Source: Nitrospirillum sp034427435 (GTDB taxonomy: Bacteria > Pseudomonadota > Alphaproteobacteria > Azospirillales > Azospirillaceae). Taken from it: DNA of 64,000 bases. Positions 25,801 through 34,665 of this stretch are shown one piece after another. A model generated the notes under the pieces. It searched no databases. It was not told the origin of the DNA and worked only from the letters and a program-made list of their open reading frames with translations. The translations under genes and the position numbers were made by a program. The stretch covers positions 1,860,001 to 1,924,000 of the forward strand of contig NZ_JAXQNP010000002.1 in assembly GCF_034427435.1 (NCBI RefSeq), given 5' to 3'. Position 1 is the stretch's first letter; each line of letters begins with the position of its first letter.

Positions 25801-27486
25801 TCAGCGAATGTTGGCCAGGAAGGCGTGCACCTGGCCGCGCAGCCGCTCCGCCTCCGTTGACAACTCACCGGCAGCGTGGCGCACGGTGTGGGCGACCTCG
25901 CCGGTTTCGCTGACCGCCCGGCGGGCGGCGGCGACGTTGCCGGAAACCTGCTGCGTGCCGGTCGCGGCCTGCTGGACGTTACCGGCGATTTCCGCCGTGG
26001 CGGCGCCCTGTTCCTCCACCGCCGCCGCGACGGCGGCCGTGATCTCGTTCATGCGGTTCACGGTCTGGCCGATGCCGGCGATGGCGTCCACCGCCGTATC
26101 GGTCATGCCCTGGATTTCCGCGACCTTGGCCTGGATTTCCTCCGTCGCCTTGGCGGTCTGGGTCGCCAGGTTCTTCACCTCGCTGGCGACGACGGCGAAG
26201 CCCTTGCCGGCCTCGCCCGCCCGGGCGGCCTCGATGGTGGCGTTCAGGGCCAGCAGGTTGGTCTGGCCCGCGATGCCGGTGATCAGCGCCACGATGTCGC
26301 CCACCCGCGCGGCGGAGGCCGCCAGGTCGCTCATGGCGGTGCTGGTGCGGCCCACTTCCTCCACCGCGTCGGCGGCGATGGCCGACGATTGGCTGATCTG
26401 GCGCGCGATCTCGCTGATGGAGGCGCTCAACTGATCCGTGGCGGCGGCCACCGTGGCGACGTTGGCGCTGGTCTGCTCCGCGGCGGCGGCGGCCGACGTC
26501 GTCTGGCTTTCGGCCTGGGCGGCGGCCGTGGCCGCGGCGGTGGCGCCCGTGGCCATCTCCGTCGTGGCGGTGGCGATGCCGTTGACCACCTGCATCACGC
26601 TGCCTTCGAAGTCCTGGGCCAGGCGGGACAGCGCGGCCTTGCGCTCCCGCTCCGCCTCTTCCTTCATGCCTTCCTGCCGCTGGCGCAGGTGCACGGCGTC
26701 GGCGGAACGGTCGCGCAGCACCAGGATGGCCTGGGCCAGCGTCCCGATCTCATCCTTCAGGTCCACGGCCGGGACGGGGGTGGCCAGATCGCCATCGGCC
26801 ATGCGGTTGGTGGCGTTGGCCAGACGGAACAACGGCCCGGTGATGCTGCGGCTCAGCCACAGCGCCAGGCCCAGGGTCAGCAGCGCCAGTGTCGCCACCA
26901 GGCCTGCCGTACGCTCCGTGCTGCTCCGGGCCGCCGCCTCCACATCGTCCAGGTAGATGCCCGACGACACCACCCACTGCCAGCGGGCCGTGCCCTTGGA
27001 GTAAGTCACCTTGCGGGCCGGCGGCGCGCCCACCTTGGGTGGCCAGACATAATAATTGAAGCCGCCGCCGGCCTTGGCGCGATCCAGCATTTCCTGGGCG
27101 TAATGGACGCCGTTGGCGTCGGTGGCGTCCAGGTTGCGCTTGCCCTCCGTCGCGGGGCCCTGGCCGTTCGCCAGGGTCATGCCGGTCAGGTCATGGATGA
27201 TGGCGTAGTGGTTGCCGTCATAGCGGAAGCCCCGTACCACGTCGATAGCCAGGGCCTGGGCCTTGTCCTCGGCGATTTCCCCGGCCTGGGCCTTCTTTTC
27301 CAGCACCTCGATCATGCTCACCACCCCCTCGGTGGCGATGCGGGCGCGGGCCTGGCGTTCCTCCAGGATGGTGCGATTGGAATTGATCACCATGTACCCG
27401 CCCAGGGCCGCCAGCGTGAAGAAGGCCAGGGCGGGGACGACCAGGATGCGGCCGCTGATGCCGCGCAGCGATTTCAGGAAAGGCAT
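25801..27486 (-). CDS. Methyl-accepting chemotaxis protein with sCache_2 sensor
   Basis: 561-residue chemoreceptor. The first transmembrane helix is ILVVPALAFFTLAALGGYMV. A periplasmic Cache domain follows to about residue 190 (FRYDGNHYAIIHDLTGMTLA, GGGFNYYVWPPK, WQWVVSSGIYLDDVE). A second helix is near 200-220, then HAMP and the signalling domain with IAGQTNLLALNATIEAARAG. ATG 27486 is chosen over GTG 27498. It lies among polyamine genes, directly downstream of and convergent with the PuuA-like ligase, so a polyamine or amine ligand is possible but unproven. Confidence 0.93.
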   Translation of the reverse strand: MPFLKSLRGISGRILVVPALAFFTLAALGGYMVINSNRTILEERQARARIATEGVVSMIEVLEKKAQAGEIAEDKAQALAIDVVRGFRYDGNHYAIIHDLTGMTLANGQGPATEGKRNLDATDANGVHYAQEMLDRAKAGGGFNYYVWPPKVGAPPARKVTYSKGTARWQWVVSSGIYLDDVEAAARSSTERTAGLVATLALLTLGLALWLSRSITGPLFRLANATNRMADGDLATPVPAVDLKDEIGTLAQAILVLRDRSADAVHLRQRQEGMKEEAERERKAALSRLAQDFEGSVMQVVNGIATATTEMATGATAAATAAAQAESQTTSAAAAAEQTSANVATVAAATDQLSASISEIARQISQSSAIAADAVEEVGRTSTAMSDLAASAARVGDIVALITGIAGQTNLLALNATIEAARAGEAGKGFAVVASEVKNLATQTAKATEEIQAKVAEIQGMTDTAVDAIAGIGQTVNRMNEITAAVAAAVEEQGAATAEIAGNVQQAATGTQQVSGNVAAARRAVSETGEVAHTVRHAAGELSTEAERLRGQVHAFLANIR

Positions 27487-27617
27487 GAAGCAAACCACCA
27501 GCCGGTAAGGGGTGCGGCAGGATGCCGCGCCGTTCTCGCGGGCAGGCTATACCCTGACTTTCGGCTGAGCGTGATCTGCTATATCGGCATCGCCGTTATT
27601 ACTTAAGATGGAACAAT

Positions 27618-28118
27618 TTAAAGTAATTTGACCATATAGACGGCGTCCTCGCCATAGCTGGACACGTCAACGGACGTTTCTTGTATGGCCGCAAAACCTT
27701 TCCGCGACCAGAACGCCGTGGAATTGTTGACCGACAGCAGGCGCATTTCGGTGAAGCCAGCGCCGCGGGCGTGCTCGGTCAGTATCGCCACCGCTGCATC
27801 CGCATGGCCTTGGCCGCGGGCGGCGGCGTCGATGGCGACATCGTGGAGGTAATAGATGTCAGCGTCCGCCGGCAGTCCGCCCAGCATGTGGTTCAGCTTG
27901 GGCACCCGGCCCCGGGCGTACGGATGGCTGAGGACATAGCCGCCGATGCCGCCGTCGGCCCGCGCCAGGGTCAGGCATCCGGTGGGATAGGCCGCCAGCT
28001 TGTCGGCCATGACCTCGAACGCTTCGAAGAAGTCGACATGGATGGCGCAGGCCAGGGTGAAGACGGACGGCAGGTCGGCCACCGTCATGGGACGCCAGAA
28101 CATGGGGAACGGCACCAT
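27618..28118 (-). CDS. GNAT-family N-acetyltransferase
   Basis: 166-residue acetyl-CoA-dependent acetyltransferase. The fold signature YYLHDVAIDAAARGQGHADA contains the acetyl-CoA pyrophosphate loop (Arg-Gly-Gln-Gly-His/Ala type), followed by GFTEMRLLSVNNSTAFW and FWSRKGF, the usual motif B. ATG 28118 is the best start by domain length; the frame stays open upstream to 28319, but that part is Cys/Arg-rich and not protein-like. The substrate is unknown. Its setting among polyamine genes makes an amine substrate conceivable. Confidence 0.85.
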   Translation of the reverse strand: MVPFPMFWRPMTVADLPSVFTLACAIHVDFFEAFEVMADKLAAYPTGCLTLARADGGIGGYVLSHPYARGRVPKLNHMLGGLPADADIYYLHDVAIDAAARGQGHADAAVAILTEHARGAGFTEMRLLSVNNSTAFWSRKGFAAIQETSVDVSSYGEDAVYMVKLL

Positions 28119-28396
28119 GGGCAGAGAGGGATGGGCCGGATGTGCCGCCACCGGGGCCGGGCCGTCAAGGGCGCAGCGTTCCCTCCCGGGTCGCGGGCAT
28201 AACCTGTGTCTCGCACAATTATGCATGGACAGACATGTTATGGCGCCATTGGTGCAAAGATGCGGGCCGGCGCACCCTTCATCGCGCGGGGTTGCCCCGG
28301 CCGACTGGTTTCGGGCCAACGGGGTTTCGAACAGACGTTTTGACGTGAGCCGGCTGATGGGGGCACCCCGGTGCCAACCCTTTGGGAACCAAATCC

Positions 28397-28678
28397 ATGA
28401 AACGCAGTCACCACATCACGTTGGCGGCCCTGGCCGCCGCGACGACGCTGTCGTTGGGCGGGTGTGATTCAAAGCATGATCAGGATTGCAAGGCGAACCA
28501 GAACCAGCAGCAGGCCGACTGCCGCTCCGGCGGCGGTGGCGGCGGCCATGGCACAAGCTACCTCTCCAGCTCCAAGTCCGGCGGCGTTGAAACCGGCGGC
28601 TTCGGGGAAAGCGCCGCCGCCCATGGCGGGGGCGGCGAGGGCGGGGGTGGACATGGCGGCGGCGGGGGTGGCGAGTAA
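28397..28678 (+). CDS. Glycine-rich YgiB-like lipoprotein (short form)
   Basis: 93-residue lipoprotein. The signal sequence MKRSHHITLAALAAATTLSL ends in a lipobox with Cys at residue 23 (Leu-Gly-Gly-Cys). The mature part has two further Cys (DCKANQNQQQADC) and is very Gly-rich, with ETGGFGESAAAHGGG near the end. E. coli YgiB (DUF1190) has the same order: lipobox, Cys-containing segment, then Gly-rich FG-type tail. It also sits directly before a glutathionylspermidine synthase-like gene, as here with a 12-bp gap. This copy is much shorter than E. coli YgiB, so the homology is inferred from layout and tail. Confidence 0.6.
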   Translation: MKRSHHITLAALAAATTLSLGGCDSKHDQDCKANQNQQQADCRSGGGGGGHGTSYLSSSKSGGVETGGFGESAAAHGGGGEGGGGHGGGGGGE

Positions 28679-28690
28679 GGGAGACCCATC

Positions 28691-29878
28691 ATGGACCGTG
28701 TTTCCTGCACGCCCCGCCCCGATTGGACCCGGCGCATCGAAGCCCAGGGCCTGACCTACCATTCGCTGGGCTTGCCGCCCGGCGGCGGGGAGGAGGGGCT
28801 GTGGTGGGACGAGAGCGCCGCCTATGCCTTCACCGCGGCGGAGATCGACCATCTGGAGGCGGCCACCAACACCCTGCACCAGCTATGCCTCGAGGCGGTG
28901 GCGGCCATCGTGGCGACGCCCGCCCTGATGGATCGCTTCGGCCTCAGCCCCGCCTACCGCGCCTATGTCATCGACAGTTGGCGGCGGGGTGATCCCTCGC
29001 TTTACGGCCGCTTCGACCTGGCCTTCAACCCGGAGCGGGAGGAAGTGGCCCAGCCCAAGATGCTGGAATACAACGCCGACACGCCCACCACCCTCATCGA
29101 ATCGGCGGTGGTGCAGTGGTTCTGGCTGCGCGACGTGACGCCCGACGCCGACCAGTTCAACTCCATCCATGAGCGGTTGATCGCGCGCTGGCGGGAAATC
29201 GGCCGGCGCCAGCCGCCCGGCGCCCTGGTCCACCTGTCGTCCTACGCCGACTATGAGGAGGAGTTGCGGACGGTGGAGTATCTGGTGGACACGGCGCGCC
29301 AGGCCGGCCTGAACGCCACCCATCTGCCCATCACCCAGGTGGGTTGGGACAAGGGCAAGAGGCGCTTCGTCGATGAGCAGCGCCGGCCGCTGCGCCTGTG
29401 GTTCAAGCTCTACCCCTGGGAATGGCTGGCGGTGGAGCGCTTCGGCGCCCACCTGCCGACAGCCGGTATGACGGTGGGGGGGCTGACGGTGGTGGAGCCG
29501 CCGTGGAAGATGCTGCTGTCGCACAAGGCCATCCTGACCGTGCTCTGGGACCTGTTCCCCGGCCATCCCAACCTGCTGCCCGCCGGCTTCTCCGCCGCGG
29601 CCGTGGGGCCGGACTGGATCGCCAAGCCCATGCAGGCGCGCGAGGGCGCCAACATCCGGCTGGTCCGCGACGGGCGGGAGGTGGCGCACACATCCGGTGG
29701 CTACGGGCAGGGGCCGCTGGTCTACCAGCGCGCCGTGGACCTGGCTCGCGACGATGGCCGGCATGTCGTGCTGGGCGCCTGGGTGGTGGGGGATGAGGCC
29801 GCCGGCCTGTGCGTGCGCGAGGATGCGGGCCCGATCATCACCGGCGCCTCACGCTTCCTGCCGCATTATTTCCGCTAG
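28691..29878 (+). CDS. Glutathionylspermidine synthase-family protein (YgiC/YjfC-like)
   Basis: 395-residue ATP-grasp ligase of the glutathionylspermidine synthase C-terminal family. Characteristic stretches are GLTYHSLGLPPGG, WWDESAAYAFTAAEIDHLE, EYNADTPTTLIESAVVQW, LWFKLYPWEWL and ANIRLVRDG. The amidase half found in bifunctional E. coli Gss is missing, as in YgiC and YjfC, whose exact peptide products are unknown. GGGAGACCC precedes ATG 28691. It follows the YgiB-like lipoprotein by 12 nt and is probably co-transcribed. Its polyamine-related family fits the surrounding genes. Confidence 0.92.
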   Translation: MDRVSCTPRPDWTRRIEAQGLTYHSLGLPPGGGEEGLWWDESAAYAFTAAEIDHLEAATNTLHQLCLEAVAAIVATPALMDRFGLSPAYRAYVIDSWRRGDPSLYGRFDLAFNPEREEVAQPKMLEYNADTPTTLIESAVVQWFWLRDVTPDADQFNSIHERLIARWREIGRRQPPGALVHLSSYADYEEELRTVEYLVDTARQAGLNATHLPITQVGWDKGKRRFVDEQRRPLRLWFKLYPWEWLAVERFGAHLPTAGMTVGGLTVVEPPWKMLLSHKAILTVLWDLFPGHPNLLPAGFSAAAVGPDWIAKPMQAREGANIRLVRDGREVAHTSGGYGQGPLVYQRAVDLARDDGRHVVLGAWVVGDEAAGLCVREDAGPIITGASRFLPHYFR

Positions 29879-29923
29879 GGCATTCCCGCTGAGACATTCC
29901 CGCTGGGGCATTTCCCCTGGACA
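29868..29923. repeat. Four imperfect 14-bp tandem repeats spanning a stop codon
   Basis: Units start at 29868, 29882, 29896 and 29910, based on ATTCCCGCTGGGGC. The first unit contains the TAG stop of the glutathionylspermidine synthase-like gene, and the other three extend into the gap before the antiporter gene. Confidence 0.75.
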
Positions 29924-30046
29924 GCCGCGGGTGGGGCAACGGTGCCCGCCTTGCCCCGCCCGCGGCATCCTTGTTAGGGTCCGCCTCGGTATGGGGGCCA
30001 GCCGTTCGGGGTGGCATCCCCTTGGTGATATCTGGGGGGAACCCGC

Positions 30047-31870
30047 GTGACCGACACGTCGTCCGGCGTCGACCTGGTGCAGATCGTGGCGGTGCTGGGC
30101 GCCGGCGTGGTGGCGGCGCCACTGTTCAAGCGACTGGGCTTCGGCTCCATCCTGGGCTATCTGGCGGCGGGCCTCGCCATCGGTCCCTTCGGCTTCGGCG
30201 TCCTGGCCGATCCGGCCGCGGTGCTGCACTTCGCCGAACTGGGCGTCGTCATGTTCCTGTTTCTGATCGGGCTGGAGATGCGGCCAGCCAAGCTGTGGAC
30301 CTTGCGGCGCCAGATCTTCGGCCTGGGCGTGGCTCAGGCGGCCGTCTGCGGTGCCCTCATGACCATCGCCGGCGTGGTCGCGGGCTTCCCGCCCGCGGTG
30401 GCCTTCGTCGCCGCCATGGGTTTCGCCCAATCCTCCACCGCCGCCATCATCCAGACGCTGGAGGAGAAGGGGGAGATATCGACCCCCTTTGGCCAACGCG
30501 CCATGTCCATCCTGCTGCTGGAGGATTTGTCGGTGGTGCCCCTGCTGGCCGTCGTGGCGCTGCTGGCGCCGGAGGCCAGCCACGATTTGCGCGGCAGCTG
30601 GGTGGGCGTGGCGGCGGCGGCCGCCGCCCTGGCCGTGGTCGTCGTGGCCGGACGCTGGGTGTTGAACCCGCTGTTCGGCCTGCTGGCCGGGTCGCGGGTG
30701 CGGGAGGCGATGACAGCGGCGGCGCTGGCCGTGGTGCTGGGCACGGCGCTGCTCATGGAAAGCTCGGGCCTGTCCATGGCCATGGGCGCCTTCCTGGCGG
30801 GCGTGCTGCTGTCCGGGTCCGGCTTCCGCCACCAGCTTGAGGCGGATATCGAGCCTTTCCGTGGCCTGCTGCTGGGCCTGTTCTTCATGGCTGTGGGCAT
30901 GTCGCTGGATCTGTCGGTGGTTGTCGCGGAATGGCGCCTGGTGCTGCTGGTGCTGGCGGGCTGTGTCATCACCAAGGCGGCGGCCATCTATGCCGTGGCG
31001 CGGGTGTCCGGCGCCGATGGCCGGGAATCGCTTCAGCGCACCACCCTGTTCGCGCAAGGGGGCGAGTTCGCTTTCGTGCTCTACGGCGCCGGTGCCGCCG
31101 TGGGGGTGCTGGACGGGCAGGTCAACGCCGTCATGACCGCCACCGTCATCCTGTCCATGGTGCTGACGCCCATGACCGTGCGCGTGGTGTGGAGCCTGCT
31201 GCCCGAACCGGCGCCGGATACGGAGGGCTTGGCGCGGCCCGACGGGCTCAACGGCGCGGTACTGGTCATCGGCTTCGGCCGTTTCGGCCAGGTGGTCAGC
31301 CAGACGCTGCTGGCGCGCGGCCTGGACGTCACCATCATCGACACGGATGTGGAGATGATCCAGGCGGCCGCCGGCTTCGGCTTCCAGATCTATTACGGCG
31401 ACGGCACCAATCTGGACGTGCTCCACGCTTCGGGCGCCGGCCGGGCGCGGGCGGTGGCGGTGTGCGTGGACGGCAAGGACGCCGCCAACAAGATCGTGGA
31501 CCTGGTGAAGTCCAGCTTTCCCCACGCCGGCCTGCTGGTGCGCGCCTACGACCGCCGGCACACCCTGCACCTGATCGCGGCCGGCGTGGATCTGCAGGTG
31601 CGCGAAACCCTGGAATCGGCGCTGGCCTTCGGCCAGGGCGCGCTGGAGTTCCTGGGCTTGTCGGAGGAGGAGGCGCACGAGACGGTGGAGGAGGTGCGCC
31701 GGCGCGACCAGGAGCGCGTGGCCCTGGAACAGGCCAGCGGCAAGCTGAGCGGCTTCAACCAGTTCCGGCCCAAGGAGCCCAAGCCCACCCCCCTGTTCCA
31801 GGCCGGCAAGGAGGCGCGGCCGCTCACGCCTGAAACGCGCGAGATCGCGGCGCGCGGCACGCCGACCTGA
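30047..31870 (+). CDS. CPA2-family K+/H+ antiporter with RCK domain (KefB/KefC-like)
   Basis: 607-residue membrane antiporter. About 12 hydrophobic segments fill residues 1-380, with the CPA2 pattern LGYLAAGLAIGPFGFG and FLFLIGLEMRP. A cytosolic Rossmann RCK/TrkA-N domain follows (VLVIGFGRFGQVVSQTLLAR, IIDTD, YYGDGTN), and the tail is charged. Kef systems export K+ in response to electrophile stress through glutathione conjugates. Lying just after a glutathione/polyamine ligase-family gene, a redox-linked role is possible. No KefG/KefF-like ancillary protein is beside it. The start is GTG 30047 after a GGGGGGA ribosome site. Confidence 0.92.
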   Translation: MTDTSSGVDLVQIVAVLGAGVVAAPLFKRLGFGSILGYLAAGLAIGPFGFGVLADPAAVLHFAELGVVMFLFLIGLEMRPAKLWTLRRQIFGLGVAQAAVCGALMTIAGVVAGFPPAVAFVAAMGFAQSSTAAIIQTLEEKGEISTPFGQRAMSILLLEDLSVVPLLAVVALLAPEASHDLRGSWVGVAAAAAALAVVVVAGRWVLNPLFGLLAGSRVREAMTAAALAVVLGTALLMESSGLSMAMGAFLAGVLLSGSGFRHQLEADIEPFRGLLLGLFFMAVGMSLDLSVVVAEWRLVLLVLAGCVITKAAAIYAVARVSGADGRESLQRTTLFAQGGEFAFVLYGAGAAVGVLDGQVNAVMTATVILSMVLTPMTVRVVWSLLPEPAPDTEGLARPDGLNGAVLVIGFGRFGQVVSQTLLARGLDVTIIDTDVEMIQAAAGFGFQIYYGDGTNLDVLHASGAGRARAVAVCVDGKDAANKIVDLVKSSFPHAGLLVRAYDRRHTLHLIAAGVDLQVRETLESALAFGQGALEFLGLSEEEAHETVEEVRRRDQERVALEQASGKLSGFNQFRPKEPKPTPLFQAGKEARPLTPETREIAARGTPT

Positions 31871-32059
31871 TGCCGGGGGCGTGTCGAAAGGTGCTTGTGT
31901 TTTCCGGGGCTTGCCCAAAGGGGCGGGCGGCGCGTGGCATGTAGTACAAATGGGCGACAGGCCACCCCCTCCGCTTGACAGGGCCGGCGCCATGGGGTGC
32001 AAATGCCCCCCGACCTGGGGTCTTATGGCCCGGCCGATTTTCCAAGAACGGGGAAGTGG

Positions 32060-33142
32060 ATGAAAAAGAAGCTGGTGCCGCTGCTGGCGGGATTGGTGGC
32101 GGTGGTCGCAGGCGCCGCCTGGGCGCAGAGCAAGACGGTTCATGTCTATAACTGGACCGACTATATCGGCGAGACCACGCTGGCCGACTTCACCAAGGCC
32201 ACCGGCATCCAGACCAAGTATGATGTCTACACCGACCTGGAAACCCTGGAAGCGAAGCTGCTGACGGGCAATTCCGGCTATGACGTCATCGTCCCCACGG
32301 CCCAGCCCACCCTGCGCAAGTTCATCCAGGCGCAGGCGGTGCAGAAGCTGGACAAGTCCAAGATTCCCAACCTGAAGAATCTGGACCCCGTCCTGATGTC
32401 CCGCCTGGCGGAGGTGGACCCGGGCAACGAATACGCCGCCATCTACCAGTGGGGCACCGTCGGCATCGGTTACAACCCGGACAAGGTGAAGGCCGCCCTG
32501 GGCACGGCCACCATCGACAGCTGGAAGCAGGTGTTCGATCCGGAGAACGCCAAGAAGCTGGCCAGTTGCGGCATCGTCGTGCTGGACAGCCCGGCCGATA
32601 TCCTGCCGTCCGTCCTGAATTACCTGGGCCTGCCGCCCAGCAGTGAGAAGTCGGACGACGTGAAGAAGGCGGGGGAGCTGATGTCCAGCATCCGCCCCTA
32701 CATCAAGACCTTCGTGCCCTCCGTCATTGATCCGCTGGCCAGCGGCGACGCCTGTGTCGCCATCGGCTATTCCGGCGACGTCCTGCAGGCGCAGGCCCGC
32801 TCCGGCGGCAAGGTCAAGATCGACTACGCCATTCCCAAGGAAGGCGCCCAGCTGTGGTTCGACACCCTGGCCATTCCGGCGGGGGCGCCGAACGTGGCCG
32901 AGGCCTACGCCTACATCAACTACATGCTGGACCCCAAGGTGATGGCCGGCATCAGCAACGCCGTCTCCTACGCCAATGCCGTGCCGGCCTCGCTGCCCTT
33001 GCTGAAGCCGGAAATCAAAGACAACCCGCGCATCTATCCGCCGAAGGAGGTGATGGACAAGCTGTTCACCATCAAGCAACTGGCGCAGCGCGCGGAGCAG
33101 GAACGCAACCGCACCTGGACCCGCATCAAGACCGGCCGCTAA
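32060..33142 (+). CDS. potF: Putrescine ABC transporter periplasmic binding protein
   Basis: 360-residue periplasmic protein. Signal peptide MKKKLVPLLAGLVAVVAGAA ends AWA before QSKTVHVYNWTDYIGE, the hallmark start of PotD/PotF proteins. Polyamine-site segments such as YDVYTDLETLEAKLLTGNSG, YQWGTVGIGYN and IGYSGDVLQA are present. It heads a potFGHI cluster. ATG 32060 follows GGGGAAG; the frame is open upstream to 31997, but the signal peptide fixes the start. A hairpin lies between this gene and potG, which would favour surplus binding protein. Confidence 0.95.
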   Translation: MKKKLVPLLAGLVAVVAGAAWAQSKTVHVYNWTDYIGETTLADFTKATGIQTKYDVYTDLETLEAKLLTGNSGYDVIVPTAQPTLRKFIQAQAVQKLDKSKIPNLKNLDPVLMSRLAEVDPGNEYAAIYQWGTVGIGYNPDKVKAALGTATIDSWKQVFDPENAKKLASCGIVVLDSPADILPSVLNYLGLPPSSEKSDDVKKAGELMSSIRPYIKTFVPSVIDPLASGDACVAIGYSGDVLQAQARSGGKVKIDYAIPKEGAQLWFDTLAIPAGAPNVAEAYAYINYMLDPKVMAGISNAVSYANAVPASLPLLKPEIKDNPRIYPPKEVMDKLFTIKQLAQRAEQERNRTWTRIKTGR

Positions 33143-33169
33143 ACGGGTTTTTCCGGCACCGGGAGAGGA

Positions 33170-33200
33170 GGGGCGCCGCCTGCGGGCTGGCGCCCCTTTT
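33170..33200 (+). terminator. Intercistronic hairpin between potF and potG
   Basis: GGGGCGCC (33170-33177) pairs with GGCGCCCC (33189-33196) and is followed by TTTT. Such attenuating hairpins after a binding-protein gene commonly set its excess over the membrane parts. Confidence 0.7.
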
Positions 33201-33425
33201 CATGCCGGCGCCCCGGCCGGCGGCCCCCTCATTTAGGGGCAAATTTGCAGTTGCGAAAAAACGCGCGGCCCCGGGTCGCGGCCCCCATAGTTCCTGTGGA
33301 CAGCGGGGGCGCACCCTGGCATTCAGCAAGTTCGGAACGCTTTTCCGGGCAAGCGGTTCCCAACCAGGAAGCGCCCATCGGACGTCCGCATCCGGCCCAC
33401 TTCCAGCTTCGTGATCCGCCGCCTC

Positions 33426-34649
33426 ATGTCCGACGCCCCCGACCCACGTCCCCGGCCGGCCGCTTCCGGTCCCGCCGCTTCTGGTCCCGTTGGCAAGCCC
33501 CCGGCCGCCAAAGGCCCCGCCATGAAGTTCGAGCCCTGGCACGATCCGGCGGCCAAGCCCTACATCCAGATCGAAAAGGTGACGAAGCGCTTCGGCGATT
33601 TCACCGCCGTGGACAATGTCAGCCTGTCGATCTACCGGGGGGAGTTCTTCTCGCTGCTGGGCGGGTCGGGGTCGGGCAAGACGACGCTGCTGCGCATGCT
33701 GGCCGGGTTCGAGCAGCCGACCGAGGGCCGCATCTTCATCGATGGCGTCGACATGGCGGGCATCCCGCCTTACGACCGCCCGGTCAACATGATGTTCCAG
33801 TCCTATGCCCTGTTCCCCCACATGACGGTGGAGAACAACGTGGCCTTCGGCCTGCGCCAGGACGGCGTGCCCAAAGATGAGATCCGCACCCGCGTGGCGG
33901 AGATGCTGGAACTGGTGAAGCTGACCCCCTTCGCCAAGCGCAAGCCGCACCAGCTGTCCGGCGGCCAGCGGCAGCGCGTGGCGCTCGCCCGCTCCCTGGT
34001 CAAGAAACCCAAGCTGCTGCTGCTGGACGAACCGCTGGGTGCCCTGGACAAGCGCCTGCGCGAACAGACGCAGTTCGAGCTGGTTAACATCCAGGAAAAG
34101 CTGGGCGTCACCTTCGTGGTCGTGACCCATGACCAGGAGGAGGCCATGACCATGTCCTCGCGCATCGCGGTCATGGACCACGGCCACATCGCCCAGGTCG
34201 GCACGCCCACCGAGATCTACGAATACCCCAACAGCCGCTTCACGGCGGAGTTCATCGGATCGGTGAACGTGTTCGAGGGCAACATCGTGGAGTCGGAGCC
34301 CGACCACTCCCTCATCCGCTCGGCGGAGGCCGGCTGCGACCTGTACGTCACCCATGCCGCCCACCTGGCGGCCGGCAGCCATTGCTGGGTCGCCATCCGG
34401 CCGGAGAAGGTCAGCATCACCAAGGACCGGCCGGCGGACGCCGACACGGGGCGCAACGTGACCCGCGGCGTGGTGCGCGAGATCGCCTATCTGGGCGACA
34501 TCTCCATCTATCAGATCGACCTACCGTCCGGGAAACGCGTGCGGGCGACGGCGCCCAACGTCACCCGGCGGACCGAACTGCCCATCACCTGGGACGATGA
34601 GGTCTGGTTGTGCTGGCGTCCGTTCGCCGGCGTCGTCCTGACGGACTGA
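33426..34649 (+). CDS. potG: Putrescine ABC transporter ATP-binding protein
   Basis: 407-residue cytosolic ATPase of the PotA/PotG type. Walker A is GGSGSGKTT, the signature is LSGGQRQRVALARS and Walker B is LLLLDEPLGALD. VTHDQEEAMTMSSRIAVMD and a C-terminal regulatory OB-like domain follow (WVAIRPEKVSI). An N-terminal Pro/Ala-rich extension of about 45 residues precedes the ABC domain. GTG 33411 is an alternative start. It is followed at 16 nt by potH. Confidence 0.95.
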   Translation: MSDAPDPRPRPAASGPAASGPVGKPPAAKGPAMKFEPWHDPAAKPYIQIEKVTKRFGDFTAVDNVSLSIYRGEFFSLLGGSGSGKTTLLRMLAGFEQPTEGRIFIDGVDMAGIPPYDRPVNMMFQSYALFPHMTVENNVAFGLRQDGVPKDEIRTRVAEMLELVKLTPFAKRKPHQLSGGQRQRVALARSLVKKPKLLLLDEPLGALDKRLREQTQFELVNIQEKLGVTFVVVTHDQEEAMTMSSRIAVMDHGHIAQVGTPTEIYEYPNSRFTAEFIGSVNVFEGNIVESEPDHSLIRSAEAGCDLYVTHAAHLAAGSHCWVAIRPEKVSITKDRPADADTGRNVTRGVVREIAYLGDISIYQIDLPSGKRVRATAPNVTRRTELPITWDDEVWLCWRPFAGVVLTD

Positions 34650-34665
34650 GGGAAGGGGAGCCGCC

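Noticed and set aside
29849..33079. 1,076-codon minus-strand frame opposite kefB-like and potF genes
   Set aside because: Very long but it spans two real plus-strand genes and their gap; composition is His/Gln/Gly-rich shadow type.
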